A stretch of DNA of 48,795 nucleotides, from NCBI GenBank assembly GCA_964640955.1, contig CAZXJI010000022.1, forward strand, positions 1 through 48,795, given 5' to 3'. The translations under genes and the position numbers were made by a program. The first letter of the stretch is position 1, and the number at the start of each line of letters is the position of its first letter. A model generated the notes under the pieces. The model worked only from the letters and a program-made list of their open reading frames with translations. It had not been told where the DNA came from and ran no database searches. The stretch comes from CAXXOK01 sp964640955 (GTDB lineage: Bacteria; Bacillota; Clostridia; Christensenellales; Aristaeellaceae). Positions 15,548-23,962 of the stretch are shown piece after piece.

Positions 15548-15589
15548 GCCCACGGGACGCCGGCCTGCGTCCCGTGGGCAACCCGTTTT
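15548..15589 (+). terminator. Hairpin after the binding-protein gene
   Basis: A perfect 13-bp stem (15548-15560 with 15567-15579) with a 6-base loop is followed six bases later by TTTT. It may reduce transcription of the downstream enzyme genes relative to the binding protein, or protect the upstream mRNA. Confidence 0.55.
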
Positions 15590-15652
15590 CCCGCGGCCAA
15601 GGTGAAAAGGGGCCGCACGACCGTTGAATCGACTTGTAAGGAGGCACCCTGT

Positions 15653-17020
15653 ATGGATCTGCTCATCAAAAACGGCACGATTGTCACGGAAAGCGAGATG
15701 TTTTCCGGCGATATCGGAGTACAAGACGGAAAAATCGCGCTGATCGGCGCGTCGCTGGACGTGCCCGCCGAAAAGGTGGTGGATGCCAGGGGCCAATACG
15801 TGCTGCCCGGCGCGATCGACGCGCATACGCACCTGGCGATGCCCTTCGGCGGCACCGTGTCGGCGGACGGCTATCTGGCCGGCACCCGGGCGGCGGCCTG
15901 CGGCGGGGTGACGACCGTGTTCGATTACGCCATGCAGCGCAAGGGCAAGGGCATCCTGGAAACGGTGGAGGCGCGCCGCGCCATGTGCGACCCGGAAGCT
16001 TGCGTGGATTACGCTTTTCACTGCATCCTGACCGACCTCAACGGCGGGGCGATACTCGACGAGTTTCAAGCCTCGGTCGATTACGGCGTGCCCAGCTTCA
16101 AGTGCTTTTTCGTTTATAAAAAGGAAGGCATGATGATGGACGACGGCACCTTCGTCAAGGTGCTTATGAAGGCCAAGGAGGTCGGCGCGGTCACCAACCT
16201 GCACGCCGAAAACCCCGACCTGATCGACGTGCATATCGAGCAGTTCTTAAAAGAAGGCAAAACCTCGCCCTGGTACCACTACCTGTCCCGCCCGGAGTGG
16301 GTGGAAGCCGAGGCGGACAAGCGCGCCGTGCACTGGGCCAAGTCCGTGGACGGCACGCTCTACATCGTGCATATGGCGGACAAGGAAGGGCTGGAAGCGG
16401 CGGTGGCCGCCAAGCGCGCCGGGGCGCATATATACATCGAAACCTGCCCGCAGTACCTGGAGTTCACCTGCGACGTGTACAAGCGTCCCGACGGGCGCAA
16501 CTTCGTCTGCTCGCCGCCCATGAAGGGTGCGGAGAGCCGGGAGGCGCTGTGGAAGGCGGTCGCCGACGGCGGCATCGACACGGTCGCCACCGACCACTGC
16601 CCCTTCCAGAGCTACGAGAAGGACTGGGGCAAGGACGACTTTACCAAAATCCCCAACGGCTGCGCGGGCATCGAGAACCTCTACCCCTACATGCTCGCCG
16701 CCGCCAACGAGGGCAAAATCGGCTTCCCGCGCGCGGTGCAGCTGTGCTCGGCCAACCCGGCCCGCATTTTCGGTTGCGGCCAAAAGGGCTCGCTTGCCGT
16801 GGGCAAGGACGCGGATATCGTGCTCTACGACCCGGAGAAGACCTATACCATTTCCGTTTCCAACATGCATTCCGACTACGACCACACCATCTGGGAAGGA
16901 AAGACCCTCAAGGGTTACCCCGTGCAGACCTACGTGCGCGGCCGGCTGGTGTACGATCACGGCGATTTTGTGGGCGAGCCCGGTTACGGCCGGTTCGTAA
17001 AGCGTTCGCCCGCCAAATGA
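15653..17020 (+). CDS. pydB: Dihydropyrimidinase / D-hydantoinase family
   Basis: A 455-residue cyclic amidohydrolase. The metal centre residues are all visible: H58 and H60 in DAHTHL, the carboxylated Lys K150 in SFKCFF, H184 in NLHAEN, H240 in YIVHM and D314 in ATDHCPF. The enzyme opens 5,6-dihydrouracil (or dihydrothymine) to N-carbamoyl-beta-alanine in the cytoplasm. Hydantoinases look alike, but the adjacent dihydropyrimidine dehydrogenase and carbamoyl-amidohydrolase favour dihydropyrimidine. TAAGGAGG lies nine bases before the ATG at 15653. The gene ends at the ATGA that could also start the next reading frame. Confidence 0.9.
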   Translation: MDLLIKNGTIVTESEMFSGDIGVQDGKIALIGASLDVPAEKVVDARGQYVLPGAIDAHTHLAMPFGGTVSADGYLAGTRAAACGGVTTVFDYAMQRKGKGILETVEARRAMCDPEACVDYAFHCILTDLNGGAILDEFQASVDYGVPSFKCFFVYKKEGMMMDDGTFVKVLMKAKEVGAVTNLHAENPDLIDVHIEQFLKEGKTSPWYHYLSRPEWVEAEADKRAVHWAKSVDGTLYIVHMADKEGLEAAVAAKRAGAHIYIETCPQYLEFTCDVYKRPDGRNFVCSPPMKGAESREALWKAVADGGIDTVATDHCPFQSYEKDWGKDDFTKIPNGCAGIENLYPYMLAAANEGKIGFPRAVQLCSANPARIFGCGQKGSLAVGKDADIVLYDPEKTYTISVSNMHSDYDHTIWEGKTLKGYPVQTYVRGRLVYDHGDFVGEPGYGRFVKRSPAK

Positions 17021-17040
17021 GCGAAAGGGGGGAGCGAGGC

Positions 17041-18576
17041 ATGACGGAACCATACGGCGAGCTGACCCTTCGGGAGGAGACGGGCGCGTGCTTCCTGTGC
17101 GCCGACGCGCCCTGCACCGCGGCCTGCCCCCACGGGGTGGACGCGGCCCGCGCCATACGCGCCGCGCGGTTTGAGAACGCGCAGGGCGCGGCGCTTGCGC
17201 TGCCCGATCCGCTGCCCTGTCTGAGCTGTGAAGGCCGTCCCTGCCTGGCGGCGTGCCTTAAGGCGCGCACCGGGCGAGGCGTGGCGGTGGACAGGGTGCT
17301 TGAGACCGTCGCGCGGGAACGGCCCGCGGAGGCGGGAAAGGCGGACCTTTCCGTTACGTTCTGCGGGGTGAAGTGCGAAAACCCCTTCTTCCTGTCCTCC
17401 TCCATCGTCGCCAACGATTACGAAATGATCGCCCGCGCCTTCCGGCAGGGCTGGGCGGGCGCGGCGTTCAAGACCATCGGGCTGTTCGTGCCCGAGGAGG
17501 TGTCGCCCCGGTTCGACGCCATCCGCAAGGAGGCCACGCCCTTTTTGGGCTTTAAGAACATCGAGCAGATTTCCGAGCATACGGCGGAGGAGAACCTTGT
17601 CTCCATCCGCCAGCTGAAAGCGGAATTCCCAGACAAGGTGATCATCGCCTCCATCATGGGCCGGGACGAGGAGGAATGGACGACGCTTGCCCGGCTGGTG
17701 AGCGAGGCGGGCGCGGACATCGTGGAGTGCAACTTTTCCTGCCCGCACATGGCCGCGGACGGTTTGGGCGCGGACGTGGGGCAGAACCCCAACATGGTGA
17801 CCGCCTACACCCGCGCGGCCCTCAGGGGCACCACACGCCCGGTGCTGGCGAAGATGACGCCCAATCTGGGGCACATGGAGCCGCCGGCCATCGCCGCCAT
17901 GGAAGCCGGCGCCGCGGGCATCGCGGCCATCAACACCATCAAAAGCGTGATGAACGTAAACCTTGCGACTTTCTCCTCCGGCCCGGACGTGGAGGGATAT
18001 ACCAGCGTCGGCGGGTACTCCGGCAAGGCCGTCAAGCCCATCGCGCTTCGCTTTATCCAGGCCATGAAGCAGCATCCGCGGCTTGCGGACGCGCCGGTCA
18101 GCGGCATGGGCGGCATCGAAACCTGGCGCGACGCGGCGGAGTTCATCGCCATGGGCTGCGGCACCGTGCAGGTGACCACCGCCGTCATGCAGTACGGCTA
18201 CCGCATTATCGAGGACATGCTCGAGGGCATGCGGCTTTATCTGGCGCAGCAGGGCATGGCGAGCGTCACCGAGCTCATCGGCAGGGCGCTGCCCCACATC
18301 GTATCGGCGGAGGAGCTGGACCGGACCAGCATCTGCTACCCCCGGTTCGACCGCGCGCGGTGCGTGGGCTGCGGCCGCTGCGCCATCGCCTGCGACGACG
18401 CGGGCCACCAGGCACTGCGGCTGAACGCCGAGCGCCGCCCGGTGCTGAACGGCGCCAAATGCGTGGGCTGCCACCTGTGCCTCACCGTGTGCCCCGCCGG
18501 GGCGATCGGTCCGGGCAAACGGCTGCCCAGGGCGGAGGCCCGGGAGCAAACCGACGAAACCGAATCGGCGGGCTGA
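17041..18576 (+). CDS. preA: Dihydropyrimidine dehydrogenase, PreA-type, with N-terminal iron-sulfur domain
   Basis: A 511-residue protein. From about residue 108 it follows E. coli PreA closely: LSVTFCGVKCENPFFLSSS, FKTIGLF, VSPRFD, ECNFSCPHM, GYSGKAVKPIALRFIQ and GIETWRDAAEF, the FMN-binding dihydroorotate-dehydrogenase-like barrel. It ends with two [4Fe-4S] motifs, CVGCGRCAIAC and CVGCHLCLTVCP. The first 75 residues add eight Cys in two C-x2-C-x4-C-x3-C sets (C17, C20, C25, C29; C60, C63, C68, C72), like the N-terminal cluster domain of animal DPYD and GltD. No PreT-type FAD/NAD subunit is nearby, so the electron donor is unclear. The start at 17041 follows AAAGGGGGGAG; an upstream ATG at 17017 overlaps the pydB stop. 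Confidence 0.9.
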   Translation: MTEPYGELTLREETGACFLCADAPCTAACPHGVDAARAIRAARFENAQGAALALPDPLPCLSCEGRPCLAACLKARTGRGVAVDRVLETVARERPAEAGKADLSVTFCGVKCENPFFLSSSIVANDYEMIARAFRQGWAGAAFKTIGLFVPEEVSPRFDAIRKEATPFLGFKNIEQISEHTAEENLVSIRQLKAEFPDKVIIASIMGRDEEEWTTLARLVSEAGADIVECNFSCPHMAADGLGADVGQNPNMVTAYTRAALRGTTRPVLAKMTPNLGHMEPPAIAAMEAGAAGIAAINTIKSVMNVNLATFSSGPDVEGYTSVGGYSGKAVKPIALRFIQAMKQHPRLADAPVSGMGGIETWRDAAEFIAMGCGTVQVTTAVMQYGYRIIEDMLEGMRLYLAQQGMASVTELIGRALPHIVSAEELDRTSICYPRFDRARCVGCGRCAIACDDAGHQALRLNAERRPVLNGAKCVGCHLCLTVCPAGAIGPGKRLPRAEAREQTDETESAG

Positions 18577-18644
18577 GCCGCGTACGTGCGCCGAGGCGGG
18601 CCGCTTCGATTTTCAAACCCAGCGAACGAAAGGAGATCATCAGC

Positions 18645-19877
18645 ATGGTATCTTGCAGCGTCGAGAGAATGGACAACAAAATTAAGACTTTCAGCCGATT
18701 CGGCGACACGGGCAAAGGCGGCATCACCCGCTTTTCGCTTTCCCCCGAGGCGCTCGCGGCCCGGGCGGAGTTTAAAAAGCGCATGGAGGCCATCGGCGCG
18801 ACGGTCGTGACCGATGACATGGCCAACATGTACGCCACCGTTCCCGGCACGGAGCCGCTCAAGGCCATCGTTTCCGGCTCCCATCTGGATTCCGTGCGTC
18901 AGGGCGGCAATTACGACGGGGTGCTTGGCGTAATGTCCGCCATGGAGGCGCTGGAAACCATCGTGACCGAAAAGATACCCCATCGCCATCCGCTGACCGC
19001 CATCGTGTGGACCAACGAGGAGGGCGCGCGCTTTGAGCCGGCGATGATGTCCTCCGGCGTGGTGTGCGGCAAATTCCCCAAGGAGAAAATGCTCGCCTCC
19101 GAGGCCAAGGACGAGCCGGGGCTGACCTTCGGCGACGCGCTTGCCAAGAGCGGCTTTGTGGGCCCGGAGAGCAACCGCCTTTCCCCGGCCAGGCAGTGCG
19201 CGCTGATTGAGCTGCACGTGGAGCAGGGCCCGGTGTTGGAAGCCGAACATTACGACATCGGCGTGGTGGACGGCGTGTGCGGCATGATCAACTTTGAGTT
19301 TACCTTTATCGGCCAGGCCGACCACGCGGGCACCACCCCCATGAAGTACCGCCACGACGCGCTCTACGCCGCGGTCAAAATCATCCAGTACCTGCACGAT
19401 GAGCTGGATAAGCTCGACCCCGCGCTGGTCTACACCACCGGCAAGATCTCTGCGCATCCCAACATCCACACCATCATCCCCGACGAGGTGAAGTTCACCA
19501 TCGACGCCCGCCATTACGATCCCGCGGTGATCCGGCAGGTGCTGGCCATCATCAAGCGGATTCCGGACGAGATCGTCGGTTGCAAGGTGAGCTACGAGGA
19601 GGCATGGGCGCGCAAATCGGTCGCCTTTGACGCCATGGTCGTGGATACGGTGGAAGCCGCCGCGAAGGAATGCGGCTATCCGTACCTCAAAATGCACAGC
19701 GGCCCCGGCCACGACGCCCAGTATGTGGCGGACATCCTGCCCACGGCCATGATCTTCGTGCCCAGCGTGGACGGCCACAGCCACTGCGAGCTGGAATATA
19801 CCCCCGTGGAGGATTGCGTCAAGGGCGTGAACGTCCTCATCCAGGCGCTGCTCGCGCTGGACAAAAAGCTGGACTGA
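18645..19877 (+). CDS. pydC: N-carbamoyl-beta-alanine amidohydrolase (M20-type carbamoylase)
   Basis: A 410-residue zinc amidohydrolase of the hydantoinase/carbamoylase branch of M20. Metal-site segments are GSHLDSVRQGGNYDGVLGV (about residue 85), NEEGARF and ELHVEQGPVLE, with GHSHCELEYT near the C-terminus. The family dimerisation domain lies between. It hydrolyses N-carbamoyl-beta-alanine to beta-alanine, CO2 and ammonia, the step after PydB; N-carbamoyl-L-amino acid hydrolases and allantoate hydrolases are the alternatives. AAAGGAG lies nine bases before the ATG. It is the last gene of the cluster and is followed by a strong hairpin. Confidence 0.88.
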   Translation: MVSCSVERMDNKIKTFSRFGDTGKGGITRFSLSPEALAARAEFKKRMEAIGATVVTDDMANMYATVPGTEPLKAIVSGSHLDSVRQGGNYDGVLGVMSAMEALETIVTEKIPHRHPLTAIVWTNEEGARFEPAMMSSGVVCGKFPKEKMLASEAKDEPGLTFGDALAKSGFVGPESNRLSPARQCALIELHVEQGPVLEAEHYDIGVVDGVCGMINFEFTFIGQADHAGTTPMKYRHDALYAAVKIIQYLHDELDKLDPALVYTTGKISAHPNIHTIIPDEVKFTIDARHYDPAVIRQVLAIIKRIPDEIVGCKVSYEEAWARKSVAFDAMVVDTVEAAAKECGYPYLKMHSGPGHDAQYVADILPTAMIFVPSVDGHSHCELEYTPVEDCVKGVNVLIQALLALDKKLD

Positions 19878-19918
19878 TCCGCCGGGACCTTGCTTTCCCG
19901 GGCGCCTTGCGCTCAGAC

Positions 19919-19956
19919 GAACGCCCCGTCCCTCCGCACGCAGGGGCGGGGCGTTC
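19919..19956 (+). terminator. Terminator-like hairpin ending the pyd cluster
   Basis: A 15-bp stem with one G-T wobble (19919-19933 with 19942-19956) and an 8-base loop lies 41 bases after pydC. There is no U-tract. Confidence 0.6.
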
Positions 19957-20086
19957 CGCTTGCCGGAAAGGCGAGGGCCGCGAGGCGGACGGACCGACGA
20001 AAAGGTTTTTGTGCTGTTTTTTTTGCCGGCGCGCGGAAAGTCCGACGCTACAAGGCCCGCGGGAAAACCGGCGGGAAACGCGTTTA

Positions 20087-20115
20087 TGGACTTTGCATAT
20101 TGGGTGTGTTATAAT
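20087..20115 (+). promoter_or_regulatory. Promoter of the exopolysaccharide operon
   Basis: TGGACT (20087-20092), 17 bases, TATAAT (20110-20115), in a locally AT-rich stretch. The leader to the first gene is about 200 bases with no recognised structure. A similar TGGACG-17-TATAAT occurs at 48025-48053. Confidence 0.6.
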
Positions 20116-20319
20116 ACTATTTGTAAATTTTATGGAATAGCATGGACAAGGCGGAGCAGGTCGGGAAGGAGCGGAGGTTTTCTGACCGGGCGTGCTCGCT
20201 TCGCCGCTGTCCGCTTCGGACGACCGGAACACCCTACGCAAAGGAAGCTTGGAACTCTCTCGCATACAGATACCACGGAGCCGCGGCGGTTACCCCCGCG
20301 GCACCGGACAGGCAAAGGC

Positions 20320-21357
20320 GTGTGGTCAGGTTTGAAAGCATTCGGTCCGCGGCGGCGCAAAGCCGGCCCCCGTCGGGATGAAGATCGGCGTACCAGACGA
20401 ATCAAGCAGGCGGTGCTTGTTTTTGCGCTTTTAATCGTAGGCGTCGTTGTGCTATACTACATTGGGCAGACGCTTGAAAACAACAGCGAGAACGCCGAAC
20501 CGCGCGGCGACGTATCCGCGTGGTATACGGCAACTCCTCCGGCGGAAATCGGGGAAGACTACCAGCCGAAGGAGCATGTGACGACCGTGCTTATGATGGC
20601 AGTCGGTCATAGCGACGACGGCCGGGCCCGACCGGTCGCCGTGGCCTGTGACGGCCGTGCCGACTATATGCTGCTGCTGGCAATCGATAACGACGACAAA
20701 ACCATCACCCCTATCCAGATCGGCCGCAGCACGATCGTTTCCCTGGGCGCAACCCAAACGGCGTCCGCGCCCATCAACCTGGCATACGGGCTTTACGACG
20801 GAGGCGAGGACAGCTGCCTGGCCGTTCGGGATGCCGTGAGCACGCTGCTACTCGGAGTAGGCGTTCCCTACTACATCGCGGCGGACGTTGCCTGCGCCGT
20901 TCCCCTGAACACCGCGCTGGGCGGCGTTTCCGTTTTTCTTCGGGATGATTTGTCCGCGCTGGACCCGGCGATGCTGCCCGGCACGACGCTTACGCTGAGC
21001 GGACAGCAGGCGGCGTATTACCTGGACGTGAACGAGGGGGACGGAGCTTCGCTGATGGATCGGCAGCAGGCTTTCTGGGAGGGCTGCTACCACCGGATGC
21101 TGGAACGCGTGGAAACCGAAGGCGACATCGGCTTCGCCCAAACGGTTTTCAGCACCCTTTCTCCTTACCTGACCACGAACCTGAGCCAGGTCAAGGTGCT
21201 GAACATGATTTGGAACACGCGGAGCTATCAGGTGCTGGACGACGTGCGGCTGGAAGGCGTGTACGCCGTGGACGCGAACGGCGAAACGGTGTTCTACCCG
21301 AACGAGGATGCCCTGACGGAGCTGGTATTGCGGACGTTTTACCAGCAGGCCGCCTGA
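20320..21357 (+). CDS. LytR-CpsA-Psr (LCP)-like membrane protein, divergent
   Basis: About 345 residues: a basic cytoplasmic N-terminus, one transmembrane segment (AVLVFALLIVGVVVLYYIG) and an external domain. That domain shows LCP-family order: VTTVLMMAVG, ADYMLLLAID, IGRSTIV, INLAYGLYDGG, NTALGGVSVF, and GDGASLMDRQQAFW near the end. LCP proteins transfer polyprenyl-linked polymers to peptidoglycan. Several Arg residues usually conserved in LCP active sites are not where expected (for example ADYM instead of R-x-D), so activity is uncertain. The start is unclear: GTG at 20320 and TTG at 20332 both lack an ideal ribosome binding site, and no in-frame ATG lies near. It is the first gene of the exopolysaccharide operon. 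Confidence 0.68.
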   Translation: MWSGLKAFGPRRRKAGPRRDEDRRTRRIKQAVLVFALLIVGVVVLYYIGQTLENNSENAEPRGDVSAWYTATPPAEIGEDYQPKEHVTTVLMMAVGHSDDGRARPVAVACDGRADYMLLLAIDNDDKTITPIQIGRSTIVSLGATQTASAPINLAYGLYDGGEDSCLAVRDAVSTLLLGVGVPYYIAADVACAVPLNTALGGVSVFLRDDLSALDPAMLPGTTLTLSGQQAAYYLDVNEGDGASLMDRQQAFWEGCYHRMLERVETEGDIGFAQTVFSTLSPYLTTNLSQVKVLNMIWNTRSYQVLDDVRLEGVYAVDANGETVFYPNEDALTELVLRTFYQQAA

Positions 21358-21577
21358 TGCTCGCGCCTTTGTAAATGATACGACGGAAAGGGGAAACGGT
21401 ACACTTGGACCCTGAAGCGAAACGAACGATGTGCAACGCGACGCCGGGCGTAATCGCCCGGACGTCTTCGCCATAGGACGGACGGTCTGCCCAAACCCGG
21501 CACAACGCCGCCGCCCGGCCCCCCTGCAGACCTGAACGACCGACCCATTTCCAAATCTATTACTCCGGAGGACGCTT
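21358..21577. other. Intergenic spacer in the exopolysaccharide operon
   Basis: No gene was recognised. It contains a hairpin (21440-21450 with 21455-21466, one bulged A, loop TAAT) and, at its right end, CGGAGG before the Wzz-like gene. Confidence 0.4.
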
Positions 21578-22375
21578 ATGCCAAGAGTGAGCAACATAGC
21601 GGAAAGAACCGTTAAGCCTCCCATGGAAACCAGCCTGGCCGTCGAGCCGATGAACATGGAGGAAAGCGATTCTGATATCGATCTGGTGGAATTGCTGTTC
21701 CACCTGCTCGACCGCATCCGCTTCATCCTTCTGTTCGCGGTATTGGGCGCGGTGCTGTCCGCCGCCTATACCTTCTTTCTCATTACGCCGATTTACGAGG
21801 CGACGTCGAAGCTGTACGTGCTCAATTCGAGCGATTCGGCGCTGAACCTGTCCGATCTGCAGGTCGGCACCTATCTGGCGAGCGACTACATCGAAGTGTT
21901 CAAAACCTGGGAAGTGCACGAGATGGTCATCAGCGATCTGGGGCTCAATTACAGCTATTCCCAGATGCAGGGTATGCTGACGATCGAAAACCCGAGCGGG
22001 ACGCGCATCCTTTATATCACCATCAAATCGCCAAGCGCCACGGATGCCGCCGCGATTGCCAATGAATATGCGAACGTCGCCATCAAATATATCGCCAGCA
22101 CCATGTCCACCGAGGAGCCCAACATCATGTCGGTTGCGCTGGTGCCCACCAACCCCGCCTATCCCAGCAAGACCCGCAACATCATCCTCGGATTCATCAT
22201 CGGCTTTCTGGTGGCCGTGGGGTGGCTGACGACCCGTTTTGTGATGGACGACAAGATCAAATCGGTCGACGACATCCGCAAGTATTCCAATCTGCCGATT
22301 CTGGCCGTCGTTCCGACGGTGGAGAGCGTAGCCGCGGAGAAAAAGCAAATCGGAAAAGCGAGGAAGAAGCCATGA
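21578..22375 (+). CDS. Wzz/CapA-type polysaccharide co-polymerase
   Basis: A 265-residue protein. A cytoplasmic lead of about 45 residues contains DIDLVELLFHLLDR and is followed by a first membrane segment (about 48-70) and an external Wzz domain starting PIYEATSKLYVL. A second membrane segment (NIILGFIIGFLVAVGWLTT) and a short cytoplasmic tail follow. In Gram-positive capsule systems this adaptor works with the BY-type tyrosine kinase encoded next, and sets chain length and export. Its stop overlaps the kinase start as ATGA. The CGGAGG ribosome binding site is well placed. Confidence 0.88.
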   Translation: MPRVSNIAERTVKPPMETSLAVEPMNMEESDSDIDLVELLFHLLDRIRFILLFAVLGAVLSAAYTFFLITPIYEATSKLYVLNSSDSALNLSDLQVGTYLASDYIEVFKTWEVHEMVISDLGLNYSYSQMQGMLTIENPSGTRILYITIKSPSATDAAAIANEYANVAIKYIASTMSTEEPNIMSVALVPTNPAYPSKTRNIILGFIIGFLVAVGWLTTRFVMDDKIKSVDDIRKYSNLPILAVVPTVESVAAEKKQIGKARKKP

Positions 22376-23106
22376 AAACTCTAGCCTTCACCAACTTTCC
22401 GCCTCTTGATTACTCCACGACGGAGGCGATTAACACCCTTTGCACCAACCTCACCTTTATGGGCAGCGAGTATAAGCGGATCATGCTGACCAGCGTCAGC
22501 AGCTCCGAAGGCAAATCGTTCCTCGCCATGCAGATTATGCGCACGCTGGCGAGCCTGGGCAAGTACGTGGCCCTGGTGGACGCCGATCTTCGCCGTTCGG
22601 TGATCGACGCGCGCTACCACGTGCATTACGGCGAGGGCGAAAAGCTGGGCATTACCCACTACCTGGCGGGCAAGTGCCAGATCGACGACGTGTTCTACGC
22701 CACCGACATCATGCGTGCCTTCTTCGTGCCGGTCGGGTACGCCGTTTCCAACTCGCTGGCGCTGCTGAGTTCCCCGCGCTTTGAAAACCTCCTGGACCAG
22801 CTGACGCCGCAGGTGGATTACGTGCTGGTCGATGCGCCGCCCGTCGGCATGATCGTGGACGCGTCGGAGATTGCCAAGTCCTGCGACGGCGCCGTGCTCA
22901 CGATCGGCTACAACATGGTCAGGCGAAGGGAACTGCAGGAGGCGCGTCAGCAGATCGAACGGTCGGGGTGCGCGGTGCTGGGCACGGTGCTCAACAACAT
23001 TCCGCTAAACGCATACCACAGCAAGAAGTATCTGGGCCGGTATTACTATACCAACTACAAAGCGAACTACAGCGCGAAGTACACGCATTACGATGTAACG
23101 GAGTAA
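22372..23106 (+). CDS. BY-type tyrosine kinase (CpsD/CapB-like)
   Basis: A 244-residue cytoplasmic ATPase/kinase. It has a Walker A variant SSSEGKSF (43-50), Walker A' ALVDADLRR (67-75) and Walker B YVLVDAPPVGM (150-160). The C-terminal tail (215-240) holds nine Tyr, the usual cluster of autophosphorylation sites. Walker A is shorter in Gly/Pro content than the common PGEGKS form but keeps the Lys. It works with the membrane adaptor encoded just upstream (ATGA overlap) and is dephosphorylated by the PHP phosphatase encoded five bases downstream. Confidence 0.9.
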   Translation: MKTLAFTNFPPLDYSTTEAINTLCTNLTFMGSEYKRIMLTSVSSSEGKSFLAMQIMRTLASLGKYVALVDADLRRSVIDARYHVHYGEGEKLGITHYLAGKCQIDDVFYATDIMRAFFVPVGYAVSNSLALLSSPRFENLLDQLTPQVDYVLVDAPPVGMIVDASEIAKSCDGAVLTIGYNMVRRRELQEARQQIERSGCAVLGTVLNNIPLNAYHSKKYLGRYYYTNYKANYSAKYTHYDVTE

Positions 23107-23110
23107 CGGT

Positions 23111-23860
23111 TTGGCGGACGACGATATGAACGCTTTTATTGACATTCACCATCACGTGCTCTACGGACTGGACGACGGCCCGCCCAAAAGGGCGGATATG
23201 GAACGAATGCTGGACGCGGCCTGGCGCGAGGGCGTGCGCGTCATCATCGCCACGCCGCACGTGTCGCCGGGACTCGCCCCCTTCTCTCCGGAAACGATCG
23301 AACGACGCGCCGCCGAGGCGCAGGCGTACTGCCGGGCGGTCGGTTACGATATGCGCGTGCTGCCCGGCGCGGAAATGCTGTACACCTATCAGGCGGACCG
23401 ATACCTGGCGCAGGGAAGAATCCCGACGCTGGGAGGCAGCGACAAGCTGCTGATGGAGTTCTCCCTGGACATCCGCTACGAGGCGCTGGAGACGGCCGTG
23501 CAGAACGTGCTCAGGAGCGGATTGGTGCCGGTGCTTGCGCATATCGAGCGGTACCCGAGCCTGATGCGCAGCGGCGCCGCCGAGCAGCTCAAAGAGGACA
23601 ACGACGTGTTTTACCAGGTCAATGCCGACACGGTGCTTACGGGGGCGGGCTTCCGGGTCAACCGTACGCTCAAGCGGCTGCTGGCCCAGGAGCTGATCGA
23701 CTTCGTCGCGTCGGACGCGCACGATACGCAGCGCAGGCCGTGCCGGATGAGCGAGGCCTACGAACGGCTGGTGGCGACCGTCGGCAGGCCGTATGCGGAT
23801 CACCTGACCTGCAACCAAAACGGCCTGTCGCAGCCTCCGGGCGATGAACCGTTTGCGTAA
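23111..23860 (+). CDS. PHP-family protein tyrosine phosphatase (CpsB/YwqE-like)
   Basis: A 249-residue metal-dependent phosphatase. N-terminal IDIHHHVLYGLDDGP is the CpsB signature. Further metal-binding segments are IATPHVSPG, VLPGAEMLYT, LAHIERYP and FVASDAHDT. It reverses Tyr phosphorylation of the kinase encoded just upstream. A TTG start at 23111 sits nine bases after CGGAG; an ATG at 23126 is possible but lacks a ribosome binding site. The tight spacing within the operon agrees with coordinated synthesis. Confidence 0.9.
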   Translation: MADDDMNAFIDIHHHVLYGLDDGPPKRADMERMLDAAWREGVRVIIATPHVSPGLAPFSPETIERRAAEAQAYCRAVGYDMRVLPGAEMLYTYQADRYLAQGRIPTLGGSDKLLMEFSLDIRYEALETAVQNVLRSGLVPVLAHIERYPSLMRSGAAEQLKEDNDVFYQVNADTVLTGAGFRVNRTLKRLLAQELIDFVASDAHDTQRRPCRMSEAYERLVATVGRPYADHLTCNQNGLSQPPGDEPFA

Positions 23861-23962
23861 CGACGCTTTCGCGGCCAGGTGGAAGCGCAGGGACGGCCGC
23901 GGGAAACGCTGACGAACGGCCTGACGGTTGAAATGCGTCCGGAAAGAAAGAAGGGGTGGTTG

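Noticed and set aside
14618..16234. Antisense frame across the binding protein and dihydropyrimidinase
   Set aside because: It crosses two well-supported genes and an intergenic hairpin, and lacks protein-like composition.
15653..19877. Hydantoin or allantoin degradation locus
   Set aside because: PreA-type dihydropyrimidine dehydrogenase and the beta-alanine-type downstream enzymes fit pyrimidine degradation better, though the amidohydrolases alone could not tell.
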